NCBI RefSeq assembly: GCF_040537815.1
Contig: NZ_JBEWSZ010000007.1
Span: forward strand, 62,001-126,000
Reading direction: 5' to 3'
DNA length: 64,000 nucleotides
From: Mesorhizobium shangrilense
GTDB lineage: Bacteria > Pseudomonadota > Alphaproteobacteria > Rhizobiales > Rhizobiaceae
This document shows positions 17,863 to 26,351 of the stretch, one piece after another. The position numbers and the translations under genes are program-made. Under the pieces are notes generated by a model. That model did no database searches and had not been told where the DNA came from. It was given only the letters and a program-made list of their open reading frames with translations. Position 1 is the stretch's first letter; each line of letters begins with the position of its first letter.

Positions 17863-19374
17863 TCAGCGAAGGCGGATGATGAAGGGGTCATGCATGGCGC
17901 CGGAGTAGTCGATGACGACGTTCTTCAGGCGCGAGAACTCCTCCATGGCGTCGAAGCCGCCGCGCCGCCCGTAGCCGCTCTCCTTGAAGCCGCCATTGGC
18001 GGACATGAAGGAGGAAGCGCGGTAGGTATTGACCCAGACCGTGCCGGCCTCGACATTCCTGGCGAAGCGCAGCGCGCGGTTGATGTCCCGCGTCCAGATA
18101 CCGGAGGCCAGCCCATAGCGTGTGTCGTTGGCGAGCTGGATCATCTCGTCTTCCGAAGAGAACGGCATGACGCCGACAACGGGCCCGAACAGTTCCTCTT
18201 GCATGAAGTCCATGCCGTTATCGGCATCGGTCATCACGGTCGGCTCGAAATACCAGCCTCCGGCAAGCTCGGCCGCCTGCGGCCGCCTGCCGCCGGCAGC
18301 GATGCTCGCGCCCTGGCGCACGCCCGAGGCGACATAGGTTTCCACCTTGGCAAGCTGCGCCGACAGCGCCAGCGGACCGATGTCGGTTTCCTCCAGCGTC
18401 GGCGATCCGACCCGCACGCGCCTCGTGCGCTCGACCAGCGCCTCGACGAAGCGATCGTAGACGCTGGCCTCGACGAAACAGCGCGAACCGGCGACGCAGG
18501 TCTGCCCCGCCGCCGCGAACACACCGGACACGACGCCGTTGACGGCATGGTCGATGTCGACATCGCCGAAGACGACATGCGGCGACTTGCCGCCGAGCTC
18601 CATCGAGCAGGGAATGAGGTTTTCCGCCGCATTGGCGGCAATGCGGCGTCCCGTCACCGTCGAACCGGTGAAGACGAATTTGGCGATACCAGGGTGGCGC
18701 GTCAGCGCGTCCCCCGCCACGGCACCGGTGCCGGTGACGACATTGACGACGCCGGCGGGAAAGCCGGCTTCCATGATCAGCTCGGCCAGAGCGAGCGTCG
18801 AGGCCGTGGCATGCTCGGACGGCTTGACGACCACAGTGTTGCCGAGCGCCAGGCATGGCGCCAGCGTGCCGGTGAGCAGCATCAGCGGCGAGTTCCACGG
18901 CGTGATCATGCCGACGACGCCGATCGGCTCGCGCAGGTTGAAGTTGAGCATGTCGAGCTTGTTGACGGGAATCGTGTCGCCGAGCAGCTTGTCGGCCATC
19001 CCGGCGAAATAGGTGTAGCTGTCGGGCATGGCGCGCATCTGCGCCCGCATTTCCTTGAGCAGCTTGCCATTGTCGCGTGTCTCGATCAGCGCCAGCTCGT
19101 CGGCGTGCTCCAGCACAAGTTCCGCCAGCCGGCGAACGAGCTTACCCCGGTCGGTCTGGGTCATGCGCCGCCAAGCTGGATTTGCGAAAGCGGAACGCGC
19201 GGCCTCGACAGCCGCGCCGACATCCTCGGCATCGGCCTCGGCGAACTGGTACCAGGGCTTGCCGGTGGTCGGGTCGAAACTGTCGATGTACTGCCCGCCT
19301 TTCGGGGCCACGAACGCACCGTTGATGAACAGGTTCTGGCGTGAGCCTTCGAGCGATCCGACCGTCGTTTTCAT
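17863..19374 (-). CDS. NAD(P)-dependent aldehyde dehydrogenase
   Basis: A 503-residue aldehyde dehydrogenase. Catalytic Cys293 lies in AAAGQTCVAGSR, general base Glu259 in MELGGKSPHVV, Asn161 in PWNSPL and Lys184 in VVVKPSEHA. Length and motifs are standard. It should oxidise the aldehyde released in the pathway to an acid. It lies 22 bp after the flavin reductase gene and 28 bp before the monooxygenase gene. Substrate range cannot be inferred. Confidence 0.94.
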   Translation of the reverse strand: MKTTVGSLEGSRQNLFINGAFVAPKGGQYIDSFDPTTGKPWYQFAEADAEDVGAAVEAARSAFANPAWRRMTQTDRGKLVRRLAELVLEHADELALIETRDNGKLLKEMRAQMRAMPDSYTYFAGMADKLLGDTIPVNKLDMLNFNLREPIGVVGMITPWNSPLMLLTGTLAPCLALGNTVVVKPSEHATASTLALAELIMEAGFPAGVVNVVTGTGAVAGDALTRHPGIAKFVFTGSTVTGRRIAANAAENLIPCSMELGGKSPHVVFGDVDIDHAVNGVVSGVFAAAGQTCVAGSRCFVEASVYDRFVEALVERTRRVRVGSPTLEETDIGPLALSAQLAKVETYVASGVRQGASIAAGGRRPQAAELAGGWYFEPTVMTDADNGMDFMQEELFGPVVGVMPFSSEDEMIQLANDTRYGLASGIWTRDINRALRFARNVEAGTVWVNTYRASSFMSANGGFKESGYGRRGGFDAMEEFSRLKNVVIDYSGAMHDPFIIRLR

Positions 19375-19396
19375 GCTGTCTGTCCTGCGTGGAACA

Positions 19397-20374
19397 TCAT
19401 TCGGACGCGGCCTGCGTCCACGATTGCGACTGGCCGTCGATCATGGCGACGCGGCCGCCGTCACCGGTGTCGATGTAGATGCCGAAGCGCTTGTCCTGGC
19501 GCTCGCGCGCATAGCGGCGCAGCATGGCGCGCAATTCATGCGTGGCGATCCGCTCATAGGGCAGCGCGTCGACGGAAAAGAAGGCGTGGCCATCCGGCAG
19601 CGCGGCCTGCGCGCTCTCACGGCTCAGTTCGGCGCGGTAGATCAGATAGCCCGGGTCGCTGTCGGCGACGTCGAACACCGAATAGAGGAAGGTGTTTTCA
19701 GGGACGAGGCTAAGCGCCTCGCCGCCATCGAGGACGAGCTGGCTGTCGGCCTTGCGGCGCCGCGCCGTCGGCAGCACCCAGCCTCCCTTGCCATCGCTGC
19801 GCAAAAGGATGCGGTTTCCGGCTTCGACCAGATAGCCGATGATCATGTCCTGCGAGGCCAGCCAGCCGGCGGGCAGCGGATCCTTCACGCTGGCGTAACG
19901 GCCGCGGCAAAATCCGAGCGGCGCCGATGGGCTGGTGCCGAAAGCCTGGACCTGGCCGATCAGGATGATGTGGTCGCCGGCCTCGATGCGGTTGTGAACG
20001 GTGCAGTCGAACCATGTCAGGCTGTCGGTCAGGATCGGCGCGCCGGTGTGGGCGCGGTCATGGTTGACCGACTGGAATTTGTCCGCCGCTTTGGACGCGA
20101 ACACCGAAGAAATTTCGACCTGGCCTTCATGCAGGAAATTGACCGCGAAGGACCGTGTTTCGTTGAAGGCGGGAAAGCTCGCCGCCGCCTTGCCGACGCA
20201 GACCAGGAGCAATGGCGGGTCAAGCGAGACCGAGGTGAAGGAGTTGGCGGTCATGCCGCGCGGATTGCCGTCGCAATCGCGCGTGGTGATGACGGTGACG
20301 CCGGTGACGAAGGTGCCGAAGGCACGACGCAAGGCGATCGGATCGATCGTCCTTTGTGCCACCGCGTCCGCCAT
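19397..20374 (-). CDS. Flavin reductase with C-terminal extra domain
   Basis: A 325-residue protein. Residues 8-165 form a flavin reductase domain (RRAFGTFVTGVTVITT, GMTANSFTSVSLDPPLLLVCV), which supplies reduced FMN to a monooxygenase. The last 150 residues form a second domain, starting near SQDMIIGYLVEAGNRILLRS, with a GGWVLPTAR stretch that recalls Nudix folds, although a Nudix box is not seen. Start at 20374 has GGAGG upstream; 48 extra codons to 20518 are rejected. It is the first gene of the operon and the natural partner of the luciferase-like enzyme. Confidence 0.88.
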   Translation of the reverse strand: MADAVAQRTIDPIALRRAFGTFVTGVTVITTRDCDGNPRGMTANSFTSVSLDPPLLLVCVGKAAASFPAFNETRSFAVNFLHEGQVEISSVFASKAADKFQSVNHDRAHTGAPILTDSLTWFDCTVHNRIEAGDHIILIGQVQAFGTSPSAPLGFCRGRYASVKDPLPAGWLASQDMIIGYLVEAGNRILLRSDGKGGWVLPTARRRKADSQLVLDGGEALSLVPENTFLYSVFDVADSDPGYLIYRAELSRESAQAALPDGHAFFSVDALPYERIATHELRAMLRRYARERQDKRFGIYIDTGDGGRVAMIDGQSQSWTQAASE

Positions 20375-20547
20375 TGCTTTCCTCCATAGTGTCGGATGAA
20401 AGCTAGGCAGGAGCCGGCCGGCGTTCTTCCTCCGGTCTGTAGGAAAGATGGCGCAGCGTGCTGCTGTTATCCCGAGCAAGCGCGAGCGCGGCGAACCTGA
20501 GCTTGCGGCGGCTCGCATCGCAACAGTGGTGGCGAGGTCAGGAGAGT

Positions 20548-22347
20548 CTAGCGGGCTGCCGGCACGCGGCTGTCGATGATGCCGCTGAGACGGATCGCCA
20601 GTTCAACCGCGAAGCGCTGTTCGGGCGTGTCGAGACGGATCCCGAAGAGTTCCTCGATGCGCGACAGGCGATAGCGCAAGGTGGTGACATGCAGGCCGAT
20701 TGCGTCGGCGCAGGCCTGGCTGCGGCAGCCCTCGCGCAGATAGGCAAACAGCGTGTCCAGATAGGGCGTGCCGTGCTCGCGGTCATGCGCGATCAGGGCG
20801 CCGATACTGTCCTCGACAAAGCCGCGCACGTCGGGAGCGTCGGCGGCGGCGACCAATATCGGCAGCGGGCCGAAATCCTGGCCGGCGAAGACACCGGTGC
20901 GCCCGAAGGAACGGCCGATCCGGATCATGCGGCGGCACCGCTCCCAGGCGATGGGATAATCTCCCAGCGCGGCACAGGCCTCGGAAAGCACGACCACCGG
21001 TTCGCGTTCGAAATAGCGGCCGAGCTCGGCCGCGATCCTGTGCGGCAATTTCGCGAAGCGCGCGCCGTCCTGCCCGGCATCGGCAGGAACCAGGCAGACA
21101 AGCCCATCTTCCACCGCGATTGCCGTGCCGGCAATGCCGGCCTGCTGCAGGAGACGCATGAGCGCATGATGCGGATCGGCAAGGCCGATAGCACCGTCCT
21201 TCGCCTGCTCGGCGAGGTCGACGACGATCATCTTCTGCGCAACGCTCAAGTCGAGCCCCAGCCGGCGGGCGCGATTGACGATATCGGCCTCGTCGCGCCA
21301 GCGGCGCTCCGCCACCTCCAGGAAAAGCTCGGTTAGCGAACGCGTTTCGAAACGGAAGCGCACGAAGCTGCGCATCATCTGCACGCTGAGCGCGAATTTG
21401 GTGCTGTCGAGCAGCATCTGGTCGAGCTGGCCCGATGCCTGCGGCGTCGGGAAAATCATCAGCGCGCCAACCACTTCGGCGTCGATGGTGAGCGGCTCGA
21501 TGCGCACCGAAAGCTTGAGCTGTCGCTTGCCGTCATCGACAAACAGCGTCTCGGTGTGGCGCCCGTCGGACGCGCTACGCGCTATCTTGAAGATCTGCCG
21601 GCTCAGCGTTCCACTCACCGCCTGCTGCCAGGAGGCGATGTCGAAATGCGCCTCGCTCGGGGAACGGCCGGCGACGACTAGATTGGCATGGAAATCGATC
21701 ACCACCACCGGATTGGGCAGAAGCTCGCTGACCTTTTCGGCGAGCGAGACCACGGACCCGTCCGACAAGGCCTGCTGCAAAAGCGAGGTGTGCGCCGAAA
21801 GCGCGCGTTGCAGGCGTTCGCCAGCCTGCTTCTCCTGGCGCAGCCGATGCTGCTTCTCGACCGCGATCTCGCCCAGATGCACGATCATGCCGATGAAGGC
21901 GATATCCTCCGCCGTCACTTCGGTGATCTCGCGCGAGACGACGGTCAGCACCATCGGCCGGCCGTCTTCGTCGACGCAGTTCATCGGCATAACCAGCACG
22001 CTGCGGTAGTCGCGCTCGAAGGCCTCGCGGCGATAGCCCGGGAATTCCTCTGACACCCGCGCGTCCCTGATATAGACCGGTTCATTGCGGTTGAGCGCGA
22101 CGATCGAGGGACTGGTGGCCAGTTCCCAGCGGTCCGGCAGCGTGCGGTGAATGAGCGTCGGATCGTGGCGCACGATGACATAGGCGTGGCCATGCGGTGC
22201 ATCGATGCCCATGATCGAGCCCAACGTCCATTTGGCATGACGGCAGGCCGCCAGCACGAGGTCGCGCAGCACGGACTGGAGATCGCCGCCCGAATTGATG
22301 AGGCTGGCGGCGTCCCGCAAGGAGAGAATTTGCGACTCGTGGTCCAC
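20548..22347 (-). CDS. PucR/CdaR-type regulator with N-terminal GAF-like domain
   Basis: A 599-residue regulator. Residues 1-165 resemble a GAF sensor domain, followed by a helical linker rich in Gln and Arg and a central domain. The last 60 residues hold the PucR C-terminal helix-turn-helix (YLDTLFAYLREGCRSQACADAIGLH cut into its two helices, then TTLRYRLSRIEELFG). PucR-type proteins often control purine, amino-acid or polyamine breakdown. The gene lies 173 bp upstream of the flavin-reductase operon on the same strand and is divergent from the AA_synth gene, so it probably controls both. Confidence 0.88.
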   Translation of the reverse strand: MDHESQILSLRDAASLINSGGDLQSVLRDLVLAACRHAKWTLGSIMGIDAPHGHAYVIVRHDPTLIHRTLPDRWELATSPSIVALNRNEPVYIRDARVSEEFPGYRREAFERDYRSVLVMPMNCVDEDGRPMVLTVVSREITEVTAEDIAFIGMIVHLGEIAVEKQHRLRQEKQAGERLQRALSAHTSLLQQALSDGSVVSLAEKVSELLPNPVVVIDFHANLVVAGRSPSEAHFDIASWQQAVSGTLSRQIFKIARSASDGRHTETLFVDDGKRQLKLSVRIEPLTIDAEVVGALMIFPTPQASGQLDQMLLDSTKFALSVQMMRSFVRFRFETRSLTELFLEVAERRWRDEADIVNRARRLGLDLSVAQKMIVVDLAEQAKDGAIGLADPHHALMRLLQQAGIAGTAIAVEDGLVCLVPADAGQDGARFAKLPHRIAAELGRYFEREPVVVLSEACAALGDYPIAWERCRRMIRIGRSFGRTGVFAGQDFGPLPILVAAADAPDVRGFVEDSIGALIAHDREHGTPYLDTLFAYLREGCRSQACADAIGLHVTTLRYRLSRIEELFGIRLDTPEQRFAVELAIRLSGIIDSRVPAAR

Positions 22348-22511
22348 GCCTGATCTTCCGCCACTCGCGAAGGGCGAATTTAAGCCGTCGCGGATATACG
22401 AACGCTACACCGCTTCCAAGCGGGGCGCACGCCGATTCTTCCTACGAACCGGAGGAATACCCGCCGATTGGCGCTCACTAGATTTGAGCTTCCACGTGGA
22501 GAGGCCAAATC

Positions 22512-23093
22512 ATGGAATTGCGAAAAGTCTGTACCTTCATCGAGGAAGTCCACCTTGAAGGCGGCAGGGCGGCCGCCAGGCCGGTGACATCGATCGTCGT
22601 CGCCGCCGTCTTGGGCAATCCATGGGCCGGGCGCGGCTTTGTCGAGGATTTGCGGCCGGAGATTGTCGCCATCGCACCCCGGCTCGGGCAGGAACTCACG
22701 CGCCGCCTGATTGGGCTGATGCCGGCGGAACGCATCGAAAGCTACGGCAAGGCCGCCGCCGTCGGAACCGCCGGCGAGATCGAGCATGCCTCCGCCATGA
22801 TCCACACGCTGCGCTTCGGCAATGTTTTCCGCGACGCCGTCGGCGGCACGACCTATCTCGAATTCTGCAACACCCGCAACGCGCCGGGCGCGCTGCTGTC
22901 ATTGCCGATGATGCACAAGAGCGAGAACGGTCGCCGCTCGCATTTCATCACTGCCAACTTCCAGATCGCCGATGGACCGGCCGCCGACGAAATCGTCGTA
23001 GCCATCGGCGCGGCGGATGGCGGCCGCCTCCATCCGCGGATCGCGGATCGTTTTCAGGACATGAAGGAGATGGAGCAGGAAGCAGCGATGTGA
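22512..23093 (+). CDS. AA_synth family protein (DUF1185)
   Basis: A 193-residue protein that matches the amino-acid-synthesis family (PF06684) by its pattern LRKVCTFIEEVHLEGGRA, AAVLGNPWAGRGF and the C-terminal GAADGGRLHPRIADR. The family is poorly characterised; its members often sit beside luciferase-like monooxygenases and flavin reductases in Rhizobiales. The gene is divergent from the PucR-type regulator. No catalytic residues can be named with confidence. It probably belongs to the same pathway as the minus-strand operon. Confidence 0.84.
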   Translation: MELRKVCTFIEEVHLEGGRAAARPVTSIVVAAVLGNPWAGRGFVEDLRPEIVAIAPRLGQELTRRLIGLMPAERIESYGKAAAVGTAGEIEHASAMIHTLRFGNVFRDAVGGTTYLEFCNTRNAPGALLSLPMMHKSENGRRSHFITANFQIADGPAADEIVVAIGAADGGRLHPRIADRFQDMKEMEQEAAM

Positions 23094-23337
23094 TGCTTGC
23101 GCTGCATCCCCTGCGCTGTCGTCGATGATGTCCGCTTTCGAGAATCGGCGCAGCTGACCTCAACGGCGGACATTGGGCGCGTTGCGGTCCGGCAGCTTTG
23201 GGGCCGAGGAACGAACCGGCTGCGCGGGAGGGGCGCTTGCGGTTGAGGTAGAGATCAAGAACCGATCGTCGCGCTCGCGTCGAGCGTCGTTCGGCTGGAG
23301 CAGAGCATGGCGGGCTTCTTCAACAAGGAGCCTGACC

Positions 23338-24000
23338 ATGCACCATCCCATTCTCGATGCAGCGATCAGCCCGCTGCGCCAGCGGCTGATCGACGACATG
23401 AACATGCGGCGTTTCTCAAACGACGCTTTCGACGAACTTGCCCGCCGCTGGCTGCCCATCCTCAACGATTTCGACGAGCAGGGTGTCGATCTCTGCTTCG
23501 AAATCCACCCTTGTGAGGACGTTCACGACGGGCTGACCTTCGAAATGTTCCTCGAGCGCGTCGGCAACCACCCGCGCTGCAACATCCTCTACGACCCCAG
23601 CCACTTCGTGCTGCAGGCTTTGGACTATCTGGCGTTCATCGATCACTACCACGAGCGCATCAAGATGTTCCACGTCAAGGACGCGGAGTTTCGGCCCGAC
23701 GGCAAGACCGGTGCATATGGCGGCTTCCAGCCGTGGTCCAAGCGCGCCGGGCGCTTCCGGTCGCTCGGCGGCGGCCAGGTGGATTTCGGAACCATCTTTA
23801 CGAAGCTGTCCACCTACGGCTTCGACGGATGGGCAACCCTTGAATGGGAATGCTTCATCAAGAACCCGGAAGACGGCGCGGCGGAAGGCGCCGAATTCAT
23901 CCGAAAACACATCATCCGTGTCGCCGACCGGGCGTTCGACGACTTTGTGAAATCTGGCGCCAACAAGGACGCTAACCGGGCAATGCTCGGGCTTGACTGA
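23338..24000 (+). pseudogene. Chimera: integrase N-terminus joined to 5'-truncated sugar phosphate isomerase
   Basis: One open frame of 220 codons made from two unrelated genes. Residues 1-27 (MHHPILDAAISPLRQRLIDD, then MNMRRFS) are the start of a tyrosine-recombinase-type integrase, complete with its leader and start site. From about residue 28 on the sequence is the C-terminal two-thirds of a xylose-isomerase-like sugar phosphate isomerase/epimerase: VDLCFEIHPCEDVHDG, NILYDPSHFVLQ, IKMFHVKDAEF and WATLEWECF. The isomerase lacks its first TIM-barrel strands. It lies 13 bp before a Gfo/Idh/MocA dehydrogenase, its usual partner in inositol/sugar operons. Probably not functional as an isomerase. 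Confidence 0.85.
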
Positions 24001-24013
24001 GGCATAGACAGAA

Positions 24014-25210
24014 ATGTCCGACACGACGACGAAGAAACCCCTCCGGCTGGGCATGATTGGCGGCGGCCAGGGGGCCTATATCGGCAACATCCACCGCATC
24101 GCCGCTAGACAGGACGGCGCCTGGCAACTCGTCGCCGGCGCGTTCGATGTCGACTCGGCCCGCGGACACGCGTTTGCGGCCCGCGAAGGCCTCGACCCTT
24201 CCCGGTCTTATGACGACTACAAGGCCATGATCAAAGGTGAGCTCGAGCGCGACGACAAAATCGACGCCGTTGCCATTTGCACGCCTAACTTCACGCATTT
24301 CCCCATCAGCAAAGCATTCCTGGAAGCAGGCTTCGACGTGATTTGCGAGAAGCCGCTGACAGCGACGTTGGAGGACGCCATCGCGCTAGAGAGACTGGTG
24401 CGCGACAGCGATAGGTTCATGGGCGTGACCTACACCTATTCGGGCTACCCGATGGTGCACGAGGCCCGACACATGGTCGCCACCGGCCAGCTCGGCAAGA
24501 TCCGCACCGTTCAGGTCGAATATTCGCTTGAGTGGATGGCGACTGCCATCGAGACGGAGGGTAATGCACAAGCGGCGTGGCGCACCGATCCCAAGAAGAA
24601 CGGCCGAGGTGGTTCGATCGGCGATATCGGCACCCATGCCTACCACCTGGCGGGTTTCGTATCTGGCCTGAAGCTCGAATCTCTCACGGCGGATCTCGCC
24701 ACGTTCGTCCAGGGACGTGCCCTCGATGATAATGCTCACGTTCTGCTGCGTTACCAAGGCGGCGCCCGCGGACTGCTGTGGTCCTCGCAAGTGGCGCTCG
24801 GATCATCAAATGGCGTGCGTCTGCGCGTCTTCGGCGAGAAAGCTTCGCTGTCCTGGTTCCAGGAGCAGCCGAACGAGCTCGTCCATGCGCGCCTTGGCGG
24901 ACGAACCGAGATCATCAAGCGCGGCGCCGATGATCTCAGCAAAGCAGCAAAGGCCCGTACCCGCACGCCGCCGGGACATCCCGAGGGATATCTGGAGGCG
25001 TTCGCCAACCTCTATGCCGGATTTGCGGAAGCGATCCACGCCAAGCGCGAGAAGCGCGAGCCGTCAGCCATTGGTCGCGATATCCCCACTGCCTATGATG
25101 GACTGAAGGGTGTTGCCTTCGTCGACGCTGTCGTTGACAGCGCAAGCGCGCAAGACCTTTCCTGGCTGACGCCTGTGGCTGTGAAGACCTTAATCGCGAC
25201 GACATGCTAA
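24014..25210 (+). CDS. Gfo/Idh/MocA family oxidoreductase
   Basis: A 398-residue NAD(P)-dependent sugar or inositol dehydrogenase. The Rossmann start is LRLGMIGGGQGAYIGNIHR, and the family marker CEKPL follows FDVI near residue 117-121. GGSIGDIGTHAYHL carries the catalytic histidine region. The end of the protein (AQDLSWLTPVAVKTLIATTC) does not look like the family C-terminus, so the last residues may be read-through into foreign DNA. With the broken isomerase upstream, this was likely part of a sugar or inositol-derivative pathway whose promoter side was lost. Confidence 0.9.
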   Translation: MSDTTTKKPLRLGMIGGGQGAYIGNIHRIAARQDGAWQLVAGAFDVDSARGHAFAAREGLDPSRSYDDYKAMIKGELERDDKIDAVAICTPNFTHFPISKAFLEAGFDVICEKPLTATLEDAIALERLVRDSDRFMGVTYTYSGYPMVHEARHMVATGQLGKIRTVQVEYSLEWMATAIETEGNAQAAWRTDPKKNGRGGSIGDIGTHAYHLAGFVSGLKLESLTADLATFVQGRALDDNAHVLLRYQGGARGLLWSSQVALGSSNGVRLRVFGEKASLSWFQEQPNELVHARLGGRTEIIKRGADDLSKAAKARTRTPPGHPEGYLEAFANLYAGFAEAIHAKREKREPSAIGRDIPTAYDGLKGVAFVDAVVDSASAQDLSWLTPVAVKTLIATTC

Positions 25211-25695
25211 GTCGCGCGAGCAGGGTTGTGAGCGGCGTACCATGATGTGCCGCGATGTCTTAATCTCCGTAGGCCGGATGACTCACAGCGCCCCGATCCT
25301 CGACATTAACCTCGACTAGCTTTGACCTTCAGTTGCTGATTGAGGCTTTGGAGAGCTAAACCGGAGAACGTCAGTTGCGCGCAATGGGGCCGCCTAGAGA
25401 TGGTTCAGGTCTCCTATGTCCCGCCGGTTTGCACAGCGCCTTCAAGCATCTTGAGCCTGCGGCCGAGTTCAGAACCCGCCTAATTGTACGTCGTTGCCGC
25501 CGATCACCGCACGCATCGCTGAAGGGTCTTTCGAAGCCGGGAGTGTTGAGCTACCTGTGACGAGTGCCATCAACGAGACGGAGAAAATTGACGAACGGGC
25601 CCAAAACCATTTCACCCAAAGGCAGAGACTTAACCGACAACGCTCAATTCAAACTCAAAGAATTAAGCGTAAGTCACTGATTTAAATAACGATAA
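25211..25695. other. Gene-free stretch before repeat copy B
   Basis: About 480 bp with only short frames and no ribosome sites of note. Towards the end it becomes A/T-rich (AATTAAGCGTAAGTCACTGA, ATTTAAATAACG), the same type of transition that precedes repeat copy A. Probably decayed intergenic sequence. Confidence 0.4.
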
Positions 25696-25816
25696 TGGTG
25701 GGCCGGAGGGACGTCGTCTTTTCAACAAAAACAAACAGTTAGCGGGTGGTTCGCCCAGCCATATCCTTCGTATGTTCTCGTATGGTCTGGCGACCCGAAG
25801 AAGAGACCCGACTAAT
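25696..25816 (+). repeat. Long direct repeat, copy B (possible attachment site)
   Basis: A 121-bp second copy of the unit at 1389-1513, same orientation. Shared blocks include TGGTGGGCC.GGAGGG, GTTAGCGG.TGGTTCGCC, TCCTTCGTAT, TCTCGTATGGTCTGGCGA and CGACTAAT. The hairpin arms are GGTTCGCCCAG (25748-25758) and CTGGCGACC (25787-25795), slightly decayed compared with copy A. Together the copies bracket 24.2 kb. Confidence 0.6.
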
Positions 25817-25848
25817 GCAGACCCAAAAGCGCGGCCCAGTGGCTCGCG

Positions 25849-26109
25849 TTATACAGGAGAAATGTACTGGTGATATGGCCCTCTGAGGTTCGATTTATCA
25901 GCGCCAACGCAAAAGCGATTTATCAGCCGGACAAGCTCCTCGCCCTGTTCGGCGACGATCTTGCCGCGCTCGTCCGGTCGCGCGTTTGAAAGAGCTTTCC
26001 ACAGCCGGCTTTGCCGCTCGCAGAGATCCGCGAGGTCGGAGCACTCCTGTACATTTAATTTCAGAAGGTCACGTGCCGTCACCGGTCCAATGCCGGAGGG
26101 CGTGGTCAC
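25849..26109 (-). CDS. Hypothetical small protein
   Basis: An 86-residue frame starting with GTG. The composition is protein-like and helical (LLKLNVQECSDLADLCERQS, EQGEELVRLINRFC), with no recognised domain. The ribosome site is weak. It lies at the edge of a phage/IS-rich zone, so it may be a phage-derived small gene. Real but unassigned is the best reading. Confidence 0.45.
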   Translation of the reverse strand: MTTPSGIGPVTARDLLKLNVQECSDLADLCERQSRLWKALSNARPDERGKIVAEQGEELVRLINRFCVGADKSNLRGPYHQYISPV

Positions 26110-26351
26110 GCCCAGGGAAAGATACCCTTCCGGGACGGTGCCTTTGGCGTTCGTCGCCGATTGGCGGCAGATGACATCGAATATCTGATCGACGGCCTGC
26201 CTGGCGCCGGCGACGCGCGAAGGGTGATCCGTATCGGCTGCGGCGTGCGGCAGAAGCTGAAGCTTGCCGCAATGCCTCTCGACCAGGTCAGGGAACTCCT
26301 GAACCCCAGCCGGAAGAGAAGCGCGCCCCGGCCGTAAACCCGAAGAAGTCG

